Assembly: GCA_009843635.1 (NCBI GenBank)
Contig: VYDB01000021.1
Location: forward strand, 1-41,431
Reading direction: 5' to 3'
Source of the DNA: Gammaproteobacteria bacterium
GTDB taxonomy: Bacteria; Pseudomonadota; Gammaproteobacteria; Pseudomonadales; Azotimanducaceae
DNA: 41,431 nucleotides
Under the pieces are notes generated by a model, which ran no database searches, was not told the DNA's origin, and saw nothing but the letters and a program-made list of their open reading frames with translations. This document shows positions 25,202 through 33,236 of the stretch, one piece after another. The position numbers and the translations under genes are program-made. Within the stretch, counting starts at the first letter, position 1; each line of letters opens with the position of its first letter.

Positions 25202-26104
25202 ATGAGCACAGTAGGATTCGTCGGCCTCGGCAACATGGGCGGTCCCATGGCCGCCAACTTGGCCGCCGCCGGTCACGAGGTGAAGGTCTTTGACTTGGTG
25301 CCGGCGTTGATTGCCGGCGTGGAAGGCGGCACGGCCCAAGCGTCGGCCTTGGATGCGGCAACCGATGTCGATGTCTTCATCAGTATGCTGCCCGCCGGCA
25401 AGCACGTGGCCGGGCTCTACTTGGAGGAGGGCGTGCTGGCCCGCTTGCCGAAGGGGGCGCTCGCCATCGACTGCAGCACCATCGACCCCGAAACGGCGCA
25501 GCGCGTTGCGGCCGCCGCGGCTGACAAGGGCATTGCCATGCTCGATGCCCCGGTCTCGGGCGGCACGGCGGGCGCCCAAAACGGCACCCTCACCTTCATC
25601 GTCGGCGGCGAGGCGGACGCCTTGGAGCGAGGCAGGCCGCTGTTCGAGGTGATGGGCGCCAACGTCTTCCACGCCGGCGCCAACGGTGCGGGCCAGATCG
25701 CCAAGATCTGCAACAACATGCTGCTGGCCGTCCAGATGGCTGGCACCGCCGAAGCCCTCTCCCTGGGCGTGGACAACGGCTTGGACCCGAAGGTTCTGTC
25801 CGAAATCATGAAGCAGTCCTCCGGCGGCAACTGGGCGCTGAACGTCTATAACCCCTTCCCCGGCGTCATGGACGGCGTACCCGCCAGCCGCGGCTACCAA
25901 GGCGGCTTCCTGGTCGATCTGATGACCAAGGACTTGGCGCTGGCCATGACCACCGCCGAGCAATCCCGCAGCTCGGTACCGATGGGCAGCCTCACGAAGA
26001 ACCTCTATCGGGTACACGAGCAGACCCACAGCGCAGGGCGGCTGGATTTCTCCAGCATCCAATGGCTGTACAGGCCGGAGTTGGTGGGCGGTGAAGGTAG
26101 CTGA
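25202..26104 (+). CDS. mmsB: 3-hydroxyisobutyrate dehydrogenase
   Basis: A 300-residue beta-hydroxyacid dehydrogenase oxidising 3-hydroxyisobutyrate to methylmalonate semialdehyde with NAD+. The Rossmann motif GFVGLGNMGGPMAANL is at the N-terminus, the substrate-binding DAPVSGGTAGAQNGTL in the middle, and the catalytic lysine region KICNNMLLA follows. ATG 25202 has GGAGAAA upstream and the gap to the hydrolase is 15 bases. Methylmalonate semialdehyde dehydrogenase (mmsA), the next pathway enzyme, is not in the window. The nitrile hydratase genes follow after 23 bases. Confidence 0.95.
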   Translation: MSTVGFVGLGNMGGPMAANLAAAGHEVKVFDLVPALIAGVEGGTAQASALDAATDVDVFISMLPAGKHVAGLYLEEGVLARLPKGALAIDCSTIDPETAQRVAAAAADKGIAMLDAPVSGGTAGAQNGTLTFIVGGEADALERGRPLFEVMGANVFHAGANGAGQIAKICNNMLLAVQMAGTAEALSLGVDNGLDPKVLSEIMKQSSGGNWALNVYNPFPGVMDGVPASRGYQGGFLVDLMTKDLALAMTTAEQSRSSVPMGSLTKNLYRVHEQTHSAGRLDFSSIQWLYRPELVGGEGS

Positions 26105-26127
26105 TCTTCCACGGTACTTCTCAGGGC

Positions 26128-26808
26128 ATGGATGGCATACACGACCTAGGCGGTAAGCGCGGCTTTGGGCAGATCGTTCGTGAACCCAACGAGCCCGCCT
26201 TCCATGAACGTTGGGAAGCGGTGGTGTTTGCATTGTCGGGCGCATTGGGCGCTGCTGGGGTGATGCGCAATGTCGATCAGTTTCGCCATGCCGTGGAGCG
26301 CATCGATCCGGTGGCCTATCTCGACCACGGCTACTATGGCCGCTGGCTGGGTGGTATCGAGAATCTGCTGGTTGAGGCGGGGCTGGTCACCCAGCGCGAG
26401 ATTGATGATCGGGTGCAGCGCTCCGGGGGCGCACTTGGACGGGTGGCTGCGCGGCCATCGGACACGCCGGACCGAATCGACTACGCGCCGGAGGGCTTGG
26501 AAGCGCAGCGGCCGCTAGCGGCTACGCCCAAGTTTGCGGTTGGCGACGCCGTGGTTACGCGGAATGTGCCTTCGACTGGCCACAGCCGTCTGCCTGCCTA
26601 CGCCCGGGGCAAGCCGGGAGAAGTGATCGCGTGGCACGGCGGCTGGGTCTTCCCGGACGCCAACGCCCACGGCCATGGCGAGCGGCCCGCCCACCTCTAC
26701 ACCATTCGTTTCCCCGGTCAGGTGCTTTGGGGCACTGGCGCGGAGCCCGACACGGCGGTCTGCCTAGATCTGTTTGAGCCCTACTTGGAGAAGGCTGCCC
26801 CACCATGA
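26128..26808 (+). CDS. nthB: Nitrile hydratase subunit beta
   Basis: A 226-residue beta subunit beginning with the highly conserved MDGIHDLGGKRGFG. The middle holds the FHERWEAVVFAL and YYGRWLGGIENLL helices, and the C-terminal beta domain contains HSRLPAYARGKPGEV, WHGGWVFPDANAHG and HLYTIRFPGQVLWG. Together with the alpha subunit it hydrates nitriles to amides. It precedes and overlaps the alpha gene by four bases (ATGA), the beta-alpha order found in cobalt enzymes. It lies 23 bases after mmsB, so it is probably on the valine-degradation transcript. Confidence 0.95.
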   Translation: MDGIHDLGGKRGFGQIVREPNEPAFHERWEAVVFALSGALGAAGVMRNVDQFRHAVERIDPVAYLDHGYYGRWLGGIENLLVEAGLVTQREIDDRVQRSGGALGRVAARPSDTPDRIDYAPEGLEAQRPLAATPKFAVGDAVVTRNVPSTGHSRLPAYARGKPGEVIAWHGGWVFPDANAHGHGERPAHLYTIRFPGQVLWGTGAEPDTAVCLDLFEPYLEKAAPP

Positions 26809-27374
26809 GTGAAGCGAAACCCCAAGCCCTGCGAGCCGAAGCCTTGGAGTCCATTCTCATTGAGCGGGGCTTGCTCACGGCCGATGCCGTGGATGACGTC
26901 ATCGCCTTGTTCAACGAGCGCGTCGGGCCCATGAACGGCGCCCAGGTCGTTGTCAAGGCCTGGCGCGACCCGGACTTCAAGGCTCGGTTGCTGGCGGATG
27001 GCACCGAGGCGATCAAGCCCTTCAACTTCACTGGCGGCCAAGTGGACAAGCTCGTGGTGGTGGAGAACACTCCGGAGGTCCACAACGTCGTGGTCTGCAC
27101 CCTGTGCTCCTGCTATCCGTGGGCGCTGTTGGGGCTGCCGCCGCGCTGGTACAAGGATCCGGCTTACCGTTCCCGGGTGGTGCGCGAGCCGCGGGCGGTG
27201 CTGGCGGAGTTCGGCGTCGAGTTGCCGGAGCGGACCAAGGTGCGGGTCTGGGATTCCAGCGCGGAGGTTCGCTACTTGGTGCTGCCCCAAGCGCCGGAGG
27301 ACGTGGCCGCAGTGAGTGAGCAGGCGCTGCTCGCCCGCGTCAGCCGCGATGCCATGATCGGGGTGGGACTCTAG
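26805..27374 (+). CDS. nthA: Nitrile hydratase subunit alpha, cobalt type
   Basis: A 189-residue alpha subunit carrying the metal site VCTLCSC (Cys98, Cys101, Ser102, Cys103). Threonine after the first cysteine (CTLCSC) marks the non-corrin cobalt type; iron enzymes have CSLCSC. In the family two of the cysteines are oxidised to sulfinic and sulfenic acid. Further landmarks are YPWALLGLPPRWYK and the C-terminal VRYLVLP. Start ATG overlaps the beta stop. Thiocyanate hydrolase is related but has separate small subunits, so nitrile hydratase is preferred. Confidence 0.95.
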   Translation: MSEAKPQALRAEALESILIERGLLTADAVDDVIALFNERVGPMNGAQVVVKAWRDPDFKARLLADGTEAIKPFNFTGGQVDKLVVVENTPEVHNVVVCTLCSCYPWALLGLPPRWYKDPAYRSRVVREPRAVLAEFGVELPERTKVRVWDSSAEVRYLVLPQAPEDVAAVSEQALLARVSRDAMIGVGL

Positions 27375-27388
27375 ACGGAGTCTGAATT

Positions 27389-27733
27389 GTGCGGAGCGGG
27401 GAGAAGTTCGCTTTGCAAGGCCCGTTGGCGCCGCCGATGGCCAACGGCGAACTAGCCTTTGCCGAAGCTTGGCAGGGCCGCATCTTCGGCATGGCCTGGG
27501 CGCTCTGCGAAAGCGGCTGCTTCGAGTGGCGGGAGTTTCAGGCGAGCCTGATTGAAGCCATCGCAAGTCATGAGGGGCTGCAAAGTGCGGCGCAAGAGGA
27601 AGAATACGCCTACTACGACCGCTTCCAGGAAGCCTTGGAAGCGCTGCTGATAGCCAAGGGGCTGGCTACCGGTGCGGGGCTGGAATCCCGGCAGCAGGCG
27701 CTTGCCGAGCGGCCCCACGGCCACGACCACTAG
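27389..27733 (+). CDS. Nitrile hydratase accessory protein (activator / metallochaperone)
   Basis: A 114-residue protein of the short activator family (P14K/NhlE type) that helps load cobalt into the alpha subunit. It has the family's PPMANGELAFAEAWQGRIFGMAWALCESGCFEW core, and ends with RPHGHDH, a histidine-rich tail that could hold metal. GTG 27389 lies 14 bases after the alpha stop. It is the last gene before a clear gap. No nitrile-hydratase-specific amidase gene is present in this window. Confidence 0.88.
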   Translation: MRSGEKFALQGPLAPPMANGELAFAEAWQGRIFGMAWALCESGCFEWREFQASLIEAIASHEGLQSAAQEEEYAYYDRFQEALEALLIAKGLATGAGLESRQQALAERPHGHDH

Positions 27734-27741
27734 ACTCGCTG

Positions 27742-27750
27742 TGTCATAAT
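27742..27750 (+). promoter_or_regulatory. Possible extended -10 promoter for the CmcJ-family gene
   Basis: TG-T-CATAAT resembles an extended -10 (TGnTATAAT). It is 27 bases before the ATG at 27777, in the 43-base gap after the nitrile hydratase operon. No -35 is evident. A strong GGAGGAG ribosome site follows at 27766-27772. Confidence 0.35.
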
Positions 27751-27776
27751 TCACTCTTTGCCACTGGAGGAGCCCA

Positions 27777-29033
27777 ATGAATCCAGCCGAAGCCATTGCC
27801 AGCCCCGTTGCGCCGGTCTATGTGCCCCCGTTTCAGCTCACGGATGGGCAGCCGCCGCCGATTGCGGCCAACGGTGGCCAGTCCTTTGCGTCACTGAACC
27901 GAGGTGGGGATGCCGGAACCGCGGCGGCGATGGAGGCGGCGCTGGCCCAGATTGCCCGAGGCGAGAGCCAAGCCCTCATCGAAATGATCGAAAACGCGCC
28001 CCCCGGCCCAATCGAGACCCAGTGGGGACTTGGGTTTCGCCGCTACGAAGAGTGCTTGGACTACATTCGGGCGAACAACATCATGGCCCCGGAAGGCGGG
28101 GTGGTGCTGCCGTTGCGGTACAGCATTCACGAACAGCCGTCCTACTCCGTGGTCTCCTCCAACGCGCTTTGGCGGGATGCCGGGCGGGAGGCCGAGGCAG
28201 AGGCTTTGCGCCAGGACGAGCGGAACATCAACCGGCTCTGCCTCTACTTTCCACAAGTATTGCGCGACGCTCGGCGCATCGAGGCGTATTACCCCGGATT
28301 GTCGCCCTACAGCCCTGAATGCATGGACCGGCTCGGCGTCTCGCTGGCTCACTGCGAATCGAAGTGCGGGAATTTCTACGACGCCCACGAGGTGGAGCGG
28401 GTGTTCTACCCGGAAATGGAGAAGCTGCTTGTCGATTTCTTCCCCGGCGCCACCGACGCGCTCGTTTACAACCACGACGTGTTCGACAAGGACTATCAGG
28501 GTGATGTGGTTGAAGACCAGGACAACAAGGATCCTGGCGTGAATCGCGGCTACGCCAACCTCGTGCATAACGACCTGAATGACAACAGCGGCCGCGTGCG
28601 CTGCCGGGAGCTGCTGACCAGGAACTTGCGCAACTTCGGGCGCGAGCAGCATTACACGGAGGGGGAGGCCGACGCCAAGATGTCGCGCCGGTTCATGTCC
28701 ATCAATCTCGCCAAGCCGATGGAAACCGTGCGTCAGAACCCCTTCGTGCTTTGCGCTTGGCCGTCGTTCGCCGACCAGCCCTACATCACCAACTACCGCA
28801 TCTACGACGACCGCGTGGGGGAGACCACTCGCTTCACCTACCGCCCTGAACACGAGTGGTATTGGGTGCCGCAGCAGACTCCTACCGAGGTTTCGATGCT
28901 CAAGTGCTACGACTCCGTCACGGATGGGTCCGTCTCGCGCTGGTCCTTCCACAGCGCCTGCGTCGATCCCACCGCACCGGCCGATGCGTCGTGCAGGAAA
29001 AATGTCGTGGTTCGGTCGTTCGTGTTCTTTTAG
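27777..29033 (+). CDS. CmcJ/NvfI-family oxidoreductase
   Basis: A 418-residue protein matching the CmcJ/NvfI family (fungal NvfI and Streptomyces CmcJ relatives), thought to be Fe(II)/2-oxoglutarate-type oxygenases; several members act in secondary metabolism. Visible hallmarks are NLVHNDLND, which supplies the His-x-Asp pair, YTEGEAD, FMSINLAKPME, NPFVLCAWPSF, the EHEWYWVPQQTPTEVSMLKCYDS segment, and the distal SFHSACVDP histidine. ATG 27777 has GGAGG upstream. A proline-rich N-terminal extension of about 55 residues precedes the family domain. It lies just after the nitrile hydratase genes but has a gap and possible promoter of its own. Substrate unknown. Confidence 0.8.
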   Translation: MNPAEAIASPVAPVYVPPFQLTDGQPPPIAANGGQSFASLNRGGDAGTAAAMEAALAQIARGESQALIEMIENAPPGPIETQWGLGFRRYEECLDYIRANNIMAPEGGVVLPLRYSIHEQPSYSVVSSNALWRDAGREAEAEALRQDERNINRLCLYFPQVLRDARRIEAYYPGLSPYSPECMDRLGVSLAHCESKCGNFYDAHEVERVFYPEMEKLLVDFFPGATDALVYNHDVFDKDYQGDVVEDQDNKDPGVNRGYANLVHNDLNDNSGRVRCRELLTRNLRNFGREQHYTEGEADAKMSRRFMSINLAKPMETVRQNPFVLCAWPSFADQPYITNYRIYDDRVGETTRFTYRPEHEWYWVPQQTPTEVSMLKCYDSVTDGSVSRWSFHSACVDPTAPADASCRKNVVVRSFVFF

Positions 29034-29914
29034 GACGCTTCAATCGTTCGCAGAACGCTCGCGCTGCTCTTGATCGTGAACGGTTCGATGGCGTGACGGC
29101 CCATCACGGCGAGGGCCGCGCCTTCACTTGCGGATGCCGCCGCAATCGCCACGACGACCCCTGCCGCGTGGCCGTTAACGCCGCGCAGCTCGGCACCGAT
29201 GTGGGGTTCCTCGTTCGTCCAAGCGAGCGTTTTCAGTTGCCGCTTGACCTCGCCCCGGTGCTGGGCGCGGGCTACGATTTCCTGGCCGAGGTAGCAGCCC
29301 TTGGTGAAGCTCACCGCGCCGAGTTCATCAAGCGCCAGCATCTGCGGCAGGAAAAACCCGGAGGTGGCCGTTTCGAGCCAAACTTCCCGCTTGGCTATCG
29401 TGGTGTTGCGCCAGTCGCTTGCGTCGAGCGTTGGTCCTGCTGCCAAGAGCCCCTGAGCTTGATTGATGTCCTCGCCATGCAGGACCATGATCTGGCGTTC
29501 CGCATCGAGGATGTGTGCAGGTGCGGGAAGGTTTAAGCCCAAGGCGCCTATCAGGGTGCAGTGCGCCGTTGCGTCACTGGCCTGGGTTTTCGAGAACGCC
29601 AGATAGGGCGCTAGGAAGGACAGCGCTAGGGCGCAGAGGCTCTGGTGGACAATGAGCGTCACCCGTTCGCCCTCACGCCATGCGTAGCCGGTCAAGACAG
29701 TCCGACCCTTGATGTTGCACATCGCGGTGAAAGCTGGCTCGCTGCCAAGGGCATCCAGGTCGATGGTGAGGTAGCCTTGCAGAAAAGATGCCGAGTCCGG
29801 GCCGTCGAAGGTGAGCACGCCCAAGTCGTCAAGCGCCAGCGTGCCGGTTTTCCCTTCGGCGTTTCCGGCTGTGGATGTGCGAGATGTCTGCGGCGGATTG
29901 CCGACCATGACCAT
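29030..29914 (-). CDS. ygfZ: YgfZ/GcvT-like folate-binding protein, Fe-S cluster maturation
   Basis: A 294-residue member of the YgfZ family, which binds tetrahydrofolate and helps maintain iron-sulfur enzymes. The diagnostic K-G-C-Y-x-G-Q-E motif is present (FTKGCYLGQEIVARAQHRG). An N-terminal GcvT-like domain with FLQGYLTIDLD precedes it. The first 22 or so residues look non-conserved; ATG 29914 and ATG 29908 are both possible. The gene is divergent from sdhE, an arrangement also found in enterobacteria. The 3' end overlaps the 3' end of the CmcJ-family gene by four bases, convergent. Confidence 0.92.
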   Translation of the reverse strand: MVMVGNPPQTSRTSTAGNAEGKTGTLALDDLGVLTFDGPDSASFLQGYLTIDLDALGSEPAFTAMCNIKGRTVLTGYAWREGERVTLIVHQSLCALALSFLAPYLAFSKTQASDATAHCTLIGALGLNLPAPAHILDAERQIMVLHGEDINQAQGLLAAGPTLDASDWRNTTIAKREVWLETATSGFFLPQMLALDELGAVSFTKGCYLGQEIVARAQHRGEVKRQLKTLAWTNEEPHIGAELRGVNGHAAGVVVAIAAASASEGAALAVMGRHAIEPFTIKSSASVLRTIEAS

Positions 29915-30088
29915 TGCCCGGTGGTTGCAAGCTGAGGCAGGATTGTTGCCCGCTTTGAGTCTGCTGTCGAGGCGAACTTTGGCCTTGGGGCAAAAGTTCG
30001 TTTGAGTTTCGCTGGCGCGAAACTCCGCGCCAGCTCAATGCGGGGTGTTCCGATGGGTTTCCAGGCAGTTGTGGAGGGAAGTTTGGGT

Positions 30089-30346
30089 GTGCACAAGGAC
30101 CGGTCCAGCGGCGCGCTTTACTGGCGCAGCCGGCGGGGCTTGGCCGAAGTCGAGCTCAAGCTGGTGCCGTTCTTCGAGCGCTGCTTCGAGGCGTTGCCAG
30201 AGGCCGACCGGCAAGCCTACGCCCAGCTCTTGGAGATGGAGGACTGGCAGCTCCACGATTGGCTGCAGGGCCGGTCCGAACCTTCCGAGCCGCACTTGGC
30301 TCGCATTGTCGGCCTGATCCGGCGCTTCGACTCGGAGCAGGCGTGA
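30089..30346 (+). CDS. sdhE: FAD assembly factor SdhE (YgfY)
   Basis: An 85-residue protein that promotes covalent FAD attachment to succinate dehydrogenase. The family R-R-G-x-x-E motif is at residues 15-20 (RRGLAE), followed by LVPFFERCFEALPEADRQAYAQLLEMEDWQLHDWL, where E. coli SdhE is nearly the same. GTG 30089 is chosen because it aligns with the E. coli start and has GGAGGG at 30073-30078; the frame is open further upstream to 30002. It overlaps the next gene (GTGA), so the two are translationally coupled, as in E. coli sdhE-cptA. Confidence 0.92.
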   Translation: MHKDRSSGALYWRSRRGLAEVELKLVPFFERCFEALPEADRQAYAQLLEMEDWQLHDWLQGRSEPSEPHLARIVGLIRRFDSEQA

Positions 30347-30669
30347 CATTGATGCCCGCCCGCTTGCGTTGGCTTGCTTGGGTTGCCCAATTGGCGGTCG
30401 CGGTGGCTGGTGGCTGGATCTGGTTCGGCAACGCCGGAGCGGCGCTGCTGGCGCTCTGGCTGTGGCTGCTGCGCCCGGCTGCGAAGATCGACTTGGAATT
30501 CCCCCAACCGGTGCGTTGGGTGCGCCTCTCCCGCTTTGCCGTCACCTGGAGTGGTGGGCCTGCCAGGTTCTGGGGCCGAACCGCACGGGTCTATCGCGAC
30601 GAAGTGAGCGCCGAAGCCTTCGCCCGATTGCGCAGGGACTTGAAGGCCGCTTGTTCGGAGAACCAGTAG
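30343..30669 (+). CDS. CptA/YgfX-like membrane protein
   Basis: A protein of about 108 residues encoded directly after sdhE and overlapping its stop by four bases. Two hydrophobic stretches (WLAWVAQLAVAVAGGWIWF and AGAALLALWLWLL) are followed by a soluble tail with WSGGPARFWGRTARVYRDEVS. The size, two-helix hairpin and position match YgfX (CptA), reported in E. coli as the toxin half of a CptAB pair and as an SdhE partner. Sequence identity in this family is low, so the call relies largely on context. ATG 30352 is an alternative start. Confidence 0.7.
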   Translation: MTLMPARLRWLAWVAQLAVAVAGGWIWFGNAGAALLALWLWLLRPAAKIDLEFPQPVRWVRLSRFAVTWSGGPARFWGRTARVYRDEVSAEAFARLRRDLKAACSENQ

Positions 30670-30671
30670 CT

Positions 30672-30711
30672 AGAGCCCTCAGCCGGGGAGCGCGAGGGGC
30701 TTGCCCCTCGC
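30672..30711 (-). repeat. Dispersed 40-bp palindromic repeat, copy B (intergenic)
   Basis: Reads on the minus strand as the same 40-base unit found at 1552-1591, with two differences. It contains an 8-bp palindrome (GCGAGGGG / CCCCTCGC) around CAAG. It sits between the converging cptA-like gene and nadB, so it may also serve as a two-way terminator hairpin, although no U tract follows on either strand. It fills nearly all of the 45-base gap (30670-30714). Confidence 0.85.
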
Positions 30712-30714
30712 ATA

Positions 30715-32340
30715 CTAACGTCGTTCCGCGTAGGGCCGCATCAAGTCGAGATGCTCAACCGAACCGGGGAACAGGATCGTGTCCTTGGCTTCGGCCAGCG
30801 TTTCCGGGTAGTCCAAGTTGAAGTGCAGGCCACGGCTCTCGTGGCGCAGCAGTGCGGAGCGGATGATGAGATCGGCCACGTCAATCAGGTTGCGCAGCTC
30901 GATGAGGTCGTTGCTCACCCGGTAGTGGCTGTAGTATTCGTGGACCTCCTGCTTGAGCAGGCTTACCCGATGCAAGGCCCGCTGCAGGCGTTTGTTGGTG
31001 CGCACGATGCCCACGTAGTCCCACATGAAGCGGCGCAGTTCGTCCCAGTTGTGGGCGATTACCACGTCCTCGTCGGAATCCGTGACTTGGCTTTCGTCCC
31101 AGTGGGGGGCCTCAACAGGGGTGTGGGGGCGGTCGAGCTGCGCGCGAATGGCTTCGGCGGCGGCGTCGGCGAACACCAGGCATTCGAGCAGGGAGTTGCT
31201 GGCCAGTCGATTGGCGCCATGCAGGCCCGTGCAGCTCACTTCGCCGATAGCGTAGAGGCCAGGGATGTCGGTGCGGCCAGTCTTGTCCACCACCACACCG
31301 CCGCAAGTGTAGTGGGCAGCGGGCACTACGGGCACAGCCTCCCGCGTGATGTCATAGCCAAATTCCCGGCAGCGCCGGGCGATGGTGGGGAAGCGCTCCT
31401 CAACGAAGTCCTTGGGGCGGTGGCTGATGTCGATGTAGACGCTGTCCGCGCCTAAGCGCTTCATCTCATGGTCGATGGCCCGGGCCACGATGTCTCGCGG
31501 CGCGAGCTCCGCCCGGGAATCAAAATTGGGCATGAAGCGGGTGCCGTCCCGCAGCGTCAGCACGCCGCCCTCGCCGCGCACGGCTTCGGAGATCAGGAAC
31601 GACTTGGCGTGCGGGTGGTAGAGGCAGGTGGGGTGGAACTGGATGAACTCCATGTTGGCGATGCGGCAGCCCGCTCGCCAAGCCATGGCGATGCCGTCGC
31701 CGGTGGAGCCGTCCGGGTTGCTGGTGTACAGATACACCTTGCTGGCGCCGCCGGTGGCCAGCACCACGTAACGGGCTTGGAACACTTCAACGCGCCCGGT
31801 GCTGCGGTTGAGCACGTAGGCCCCGGCGCAGCGGTTGCCGTGACGGCCGAGCTTGCTCAGGTTGATCAGGTCGATGGCTACCCGGTCGTTGAACAGCTCG
31901 ATGTTGGGATGGTCCAGCGCGCGCTCGGTCAGGGTGGCCACGACGGCCGCCCCGGTGGCATCCGCCACGTGCAGGATGCGCCGAAATGAGTGGCCGCCTT
32001 CGCGGGTCAGGTCCAACTCGTTGCCCACGGAGTCGAAGGTGACGCCCCGGCTGCGCAGGCGATTGACCGCCCGGCTCGCTTGGGAAACCGTGAAGTGGAC
32101 GATCTCCTCATCACACAGCCCGGCCCCGGCGGTGGTGGTGTCCCTACCGTGGGCCTCGATGCTGTCTTCCGGGTCAGTCACCGCCGCCACGCCGCCCTGC
32201 GCCCACTGGGAGGCGCTGGCCTCGGCGCGGTCCTTGCAGAGCACGGTTACCCGCGCGTCCGGTGCCAGGCTCAATGCCGTGGACAGCCCCGCGGCGCCGC
32301 CGCCAATGATGAGGATGTCGGTGGCGAAGCGTTGGGTCAT
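30715..32340 (-). CDS. nadB: L-aspartate oxidase
   Basis: A 541-residue flavoenzyme that oxidises L-aspartate to iminoaspartate, the first step of NAD synthesis. The FAD-binding [16 protein letters not shown] is at the N-terminus, followed by [46 protein letters not shown] and the active-site-lid [10 protein letters not shown], then [19 protein letters not shown]. The length is normal. Divergent from rpoE, the same arrangement as in Pseudomonas, with a shared 190-base intergenic region (32341-32530) in which no convincing promoter could be placed by eye. nadA and nadC are not in the window. Confidence 0.96.
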   Translation of the reverse strand: MTQRFATDILIIGGGAAGLSTALSLAPDARVTVLCKDRAEASASQWAQGGVAAVTDPEDSIEAHGRDTTTAGAGLCDEEIVHFTVSQASRAVNRLRSRGVTFDSVGNELDLTREGGHSFRRILHVADATGAAVVATLTERALDHPNIELFNDRVAIDLINLSKLGRHGNRCAGAYVLNRSTGRVEVFQARYVVLATGGASKVYLYTSNPDGSTGDGIAMAWRAGCRIANMEFIQFHPTCLYHPHAKSFLISEAVRGEGGVLTLRDGTRFMPNFDSRAELAPRDIVARAIDHEMKRLGADSVYIDISHRPKDFVEERFPTIARRCREFGYDITREAVPVVPAAHYTCGGVVVDKTGRTDIPGLYAIGEVSCTGLHGANRLASNSLLECLVFADAAAEAIRAQLDRPHTPVEAPHWDESQVTDSDEDVVIAHNWDELRRFMWDYVGIVRTNKRLQRALHRVSLLKQEVHEYYSHYRVSNDLIELRNLIDVADLIIRSALLRHESRGLHFNLDYPETLAEAKDTILFPGSVEHLDLMRPYAERR

Positions 32341-32530
32341 AAGCCGTCAACCCTCATTGAAGGGACTCTCCACGAACCGGTTTGTTGCGCTTGATCACCC
32401 TTTAACCCGCTACTTTCCCGTGATGCTTGGTGAAGACTACCACTCATTGCGCTGCTGCTCATCCAGTGGCAAGCATGCGCGAATGCGAGCAAAATGCCGC
32501 CCCCAATGGCGATGTGGGTTTGGTCCGGGC

Positions 32531-33109
32531 ATGGGCGCTGACGAGACAGACAGGGAATTGGTGTCCCGCGTCAAGCAGGGTGACCGAACCGCCTTCGATC
32601 TGCTTTTCGGGCGCTATCAGCACAAGATCTGCAGCTTGGTCGCGCGCCATGTCCGAAATCCGGAGGAGGTCGAGGATGTGGCCCAGGAGGCGTTCATCAA
32701 GGCCTTTCGCGCCCTCCCGAAGTTCCGTGGCGAGAGCGCGTTCTACACTTGGCTCTACCGCATCGCGATCAACACCGCCCACAATCACCAGATGGCGAAG
32801 AGCCGACGCCCGCCGGGCGCGGACATTGACGTCGAGGACGCCCAATTCATGGATGGCGCGGACCGGCTCATTGAAAACGAAAGTCCCGAGGCGGCGGCTT
32901 CCAGGGATGAGTTGGCCGATGCGATCGACCAAGCCATTGCTGCCCTGCCGGACGATCTGCGCAGCGCCCTCGCCTTGCGCGAGTTCGAGGGCCTAAGCTA
33001 CGAGCGGATTGCCGCCATCATGGAATGCCCTGTGGGCACGGTGCGCTCGCGCATCTTCCGCGCTCGGGAGGCAGTGGACCGGCGCATCGGCCATTTGCTG
33101 GATCGGTGA
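32531..33109 (+). CDS. rpoE: Extracytoplasmic sigma factor RpoE (AlgU)
   Basis: A 192-residue group 4 sigma factor directing the envelope stress response. Region 2 includes FDLLFGRYQHKI, NPEEVEDVAQEAFIKAFRALPKFRGESAFYTWLYRIAINTA, and region 4 includes LREFEGLSYERIAAIMECPVGTVRSRIFRARE. The frame is open far upstream, but ATG 32531 is the first start that matches the family N-terminus (TDRELVSRVKQGD). It heads the rseA-rseB-rseC-degP operon and is divergent from nadB. Activity is controlled by RseA and RseB. Confidence 0.96.
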   Translation: MGADETDRELVSRVKQGDRTAFDLLFGRYQHKICSLVARHVRNPEEVEDVAQEAFIKAFRALPKFRGESAFYTWLYRIAINTAHNHQMAKSRRPPGADIDVEDAQFMDGADRLIENESPEAAASRDELADAIDQAIAALPDDLRSALALREFEGLSYERIAAIMECPVGTVRSRIFRAREAVDRRIGHLLDR

Positions 33110-33169
33110 GGGAACCAAGTGGCGCAAAACCGGTCGTATGGTGAAGTTCAGCGAAGAAACTTCTTTGGA

Positions 33170-33195
33170 GTGGGGCAGCAAAGTGGGGCAGCAAT
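33170..33195 (+). repeat. Tandem 13-bp direct repeat in the rpoE-rseA gap
   Basis: AGTGGGGCAGCAA occurs twice end to end. The 127-base gap (33110-33236) is unusually long for this operon. Apart from this repeat and a short GTGCG/CGCAC hairpin near 33200-33215, nothing recognisable was found. Possible post-transcriptional role for rseA, not demonstrated. Confidence 0.7.
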
Positions 33196-33236
33196 GAGAG
33201 TGCGTCAAATCGCACGCAGGGAGTAGACTAGGCGCC

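Noticed and set aside
21633-26245. Long minus-strand frames opposite ung, the acyl-CoA dehydrogenase and the valine operon
   Set aside because: High G+C creates long antisense frames. They cross several well-identified genes and match no recognised family.
26805-27374. Thiocyanate hydrolase gamma-subunit as alternative for the CTLCSC protein
   Set aside because: The preceding gene has the MDGIHDLGG start and beta-domain of nitrile hydratase beta as one chain; thiocyanate hydrolase splits it into two subunits.
33150-33185. Sigma-E promoter in front of rseA (GAAACTT followed by CAAAG)
   Set aside because: The -10 does not fit the sigma-E consensus (TCTGA/TCTAA), and the downstream part overlaps the tandem repeat.
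33119-33226. Small open frame (about 35 residues) in the rpoE-rseA gap
   Set aside because: GTG start without a ribosome site, repeat-derived content and no recognisable motif.
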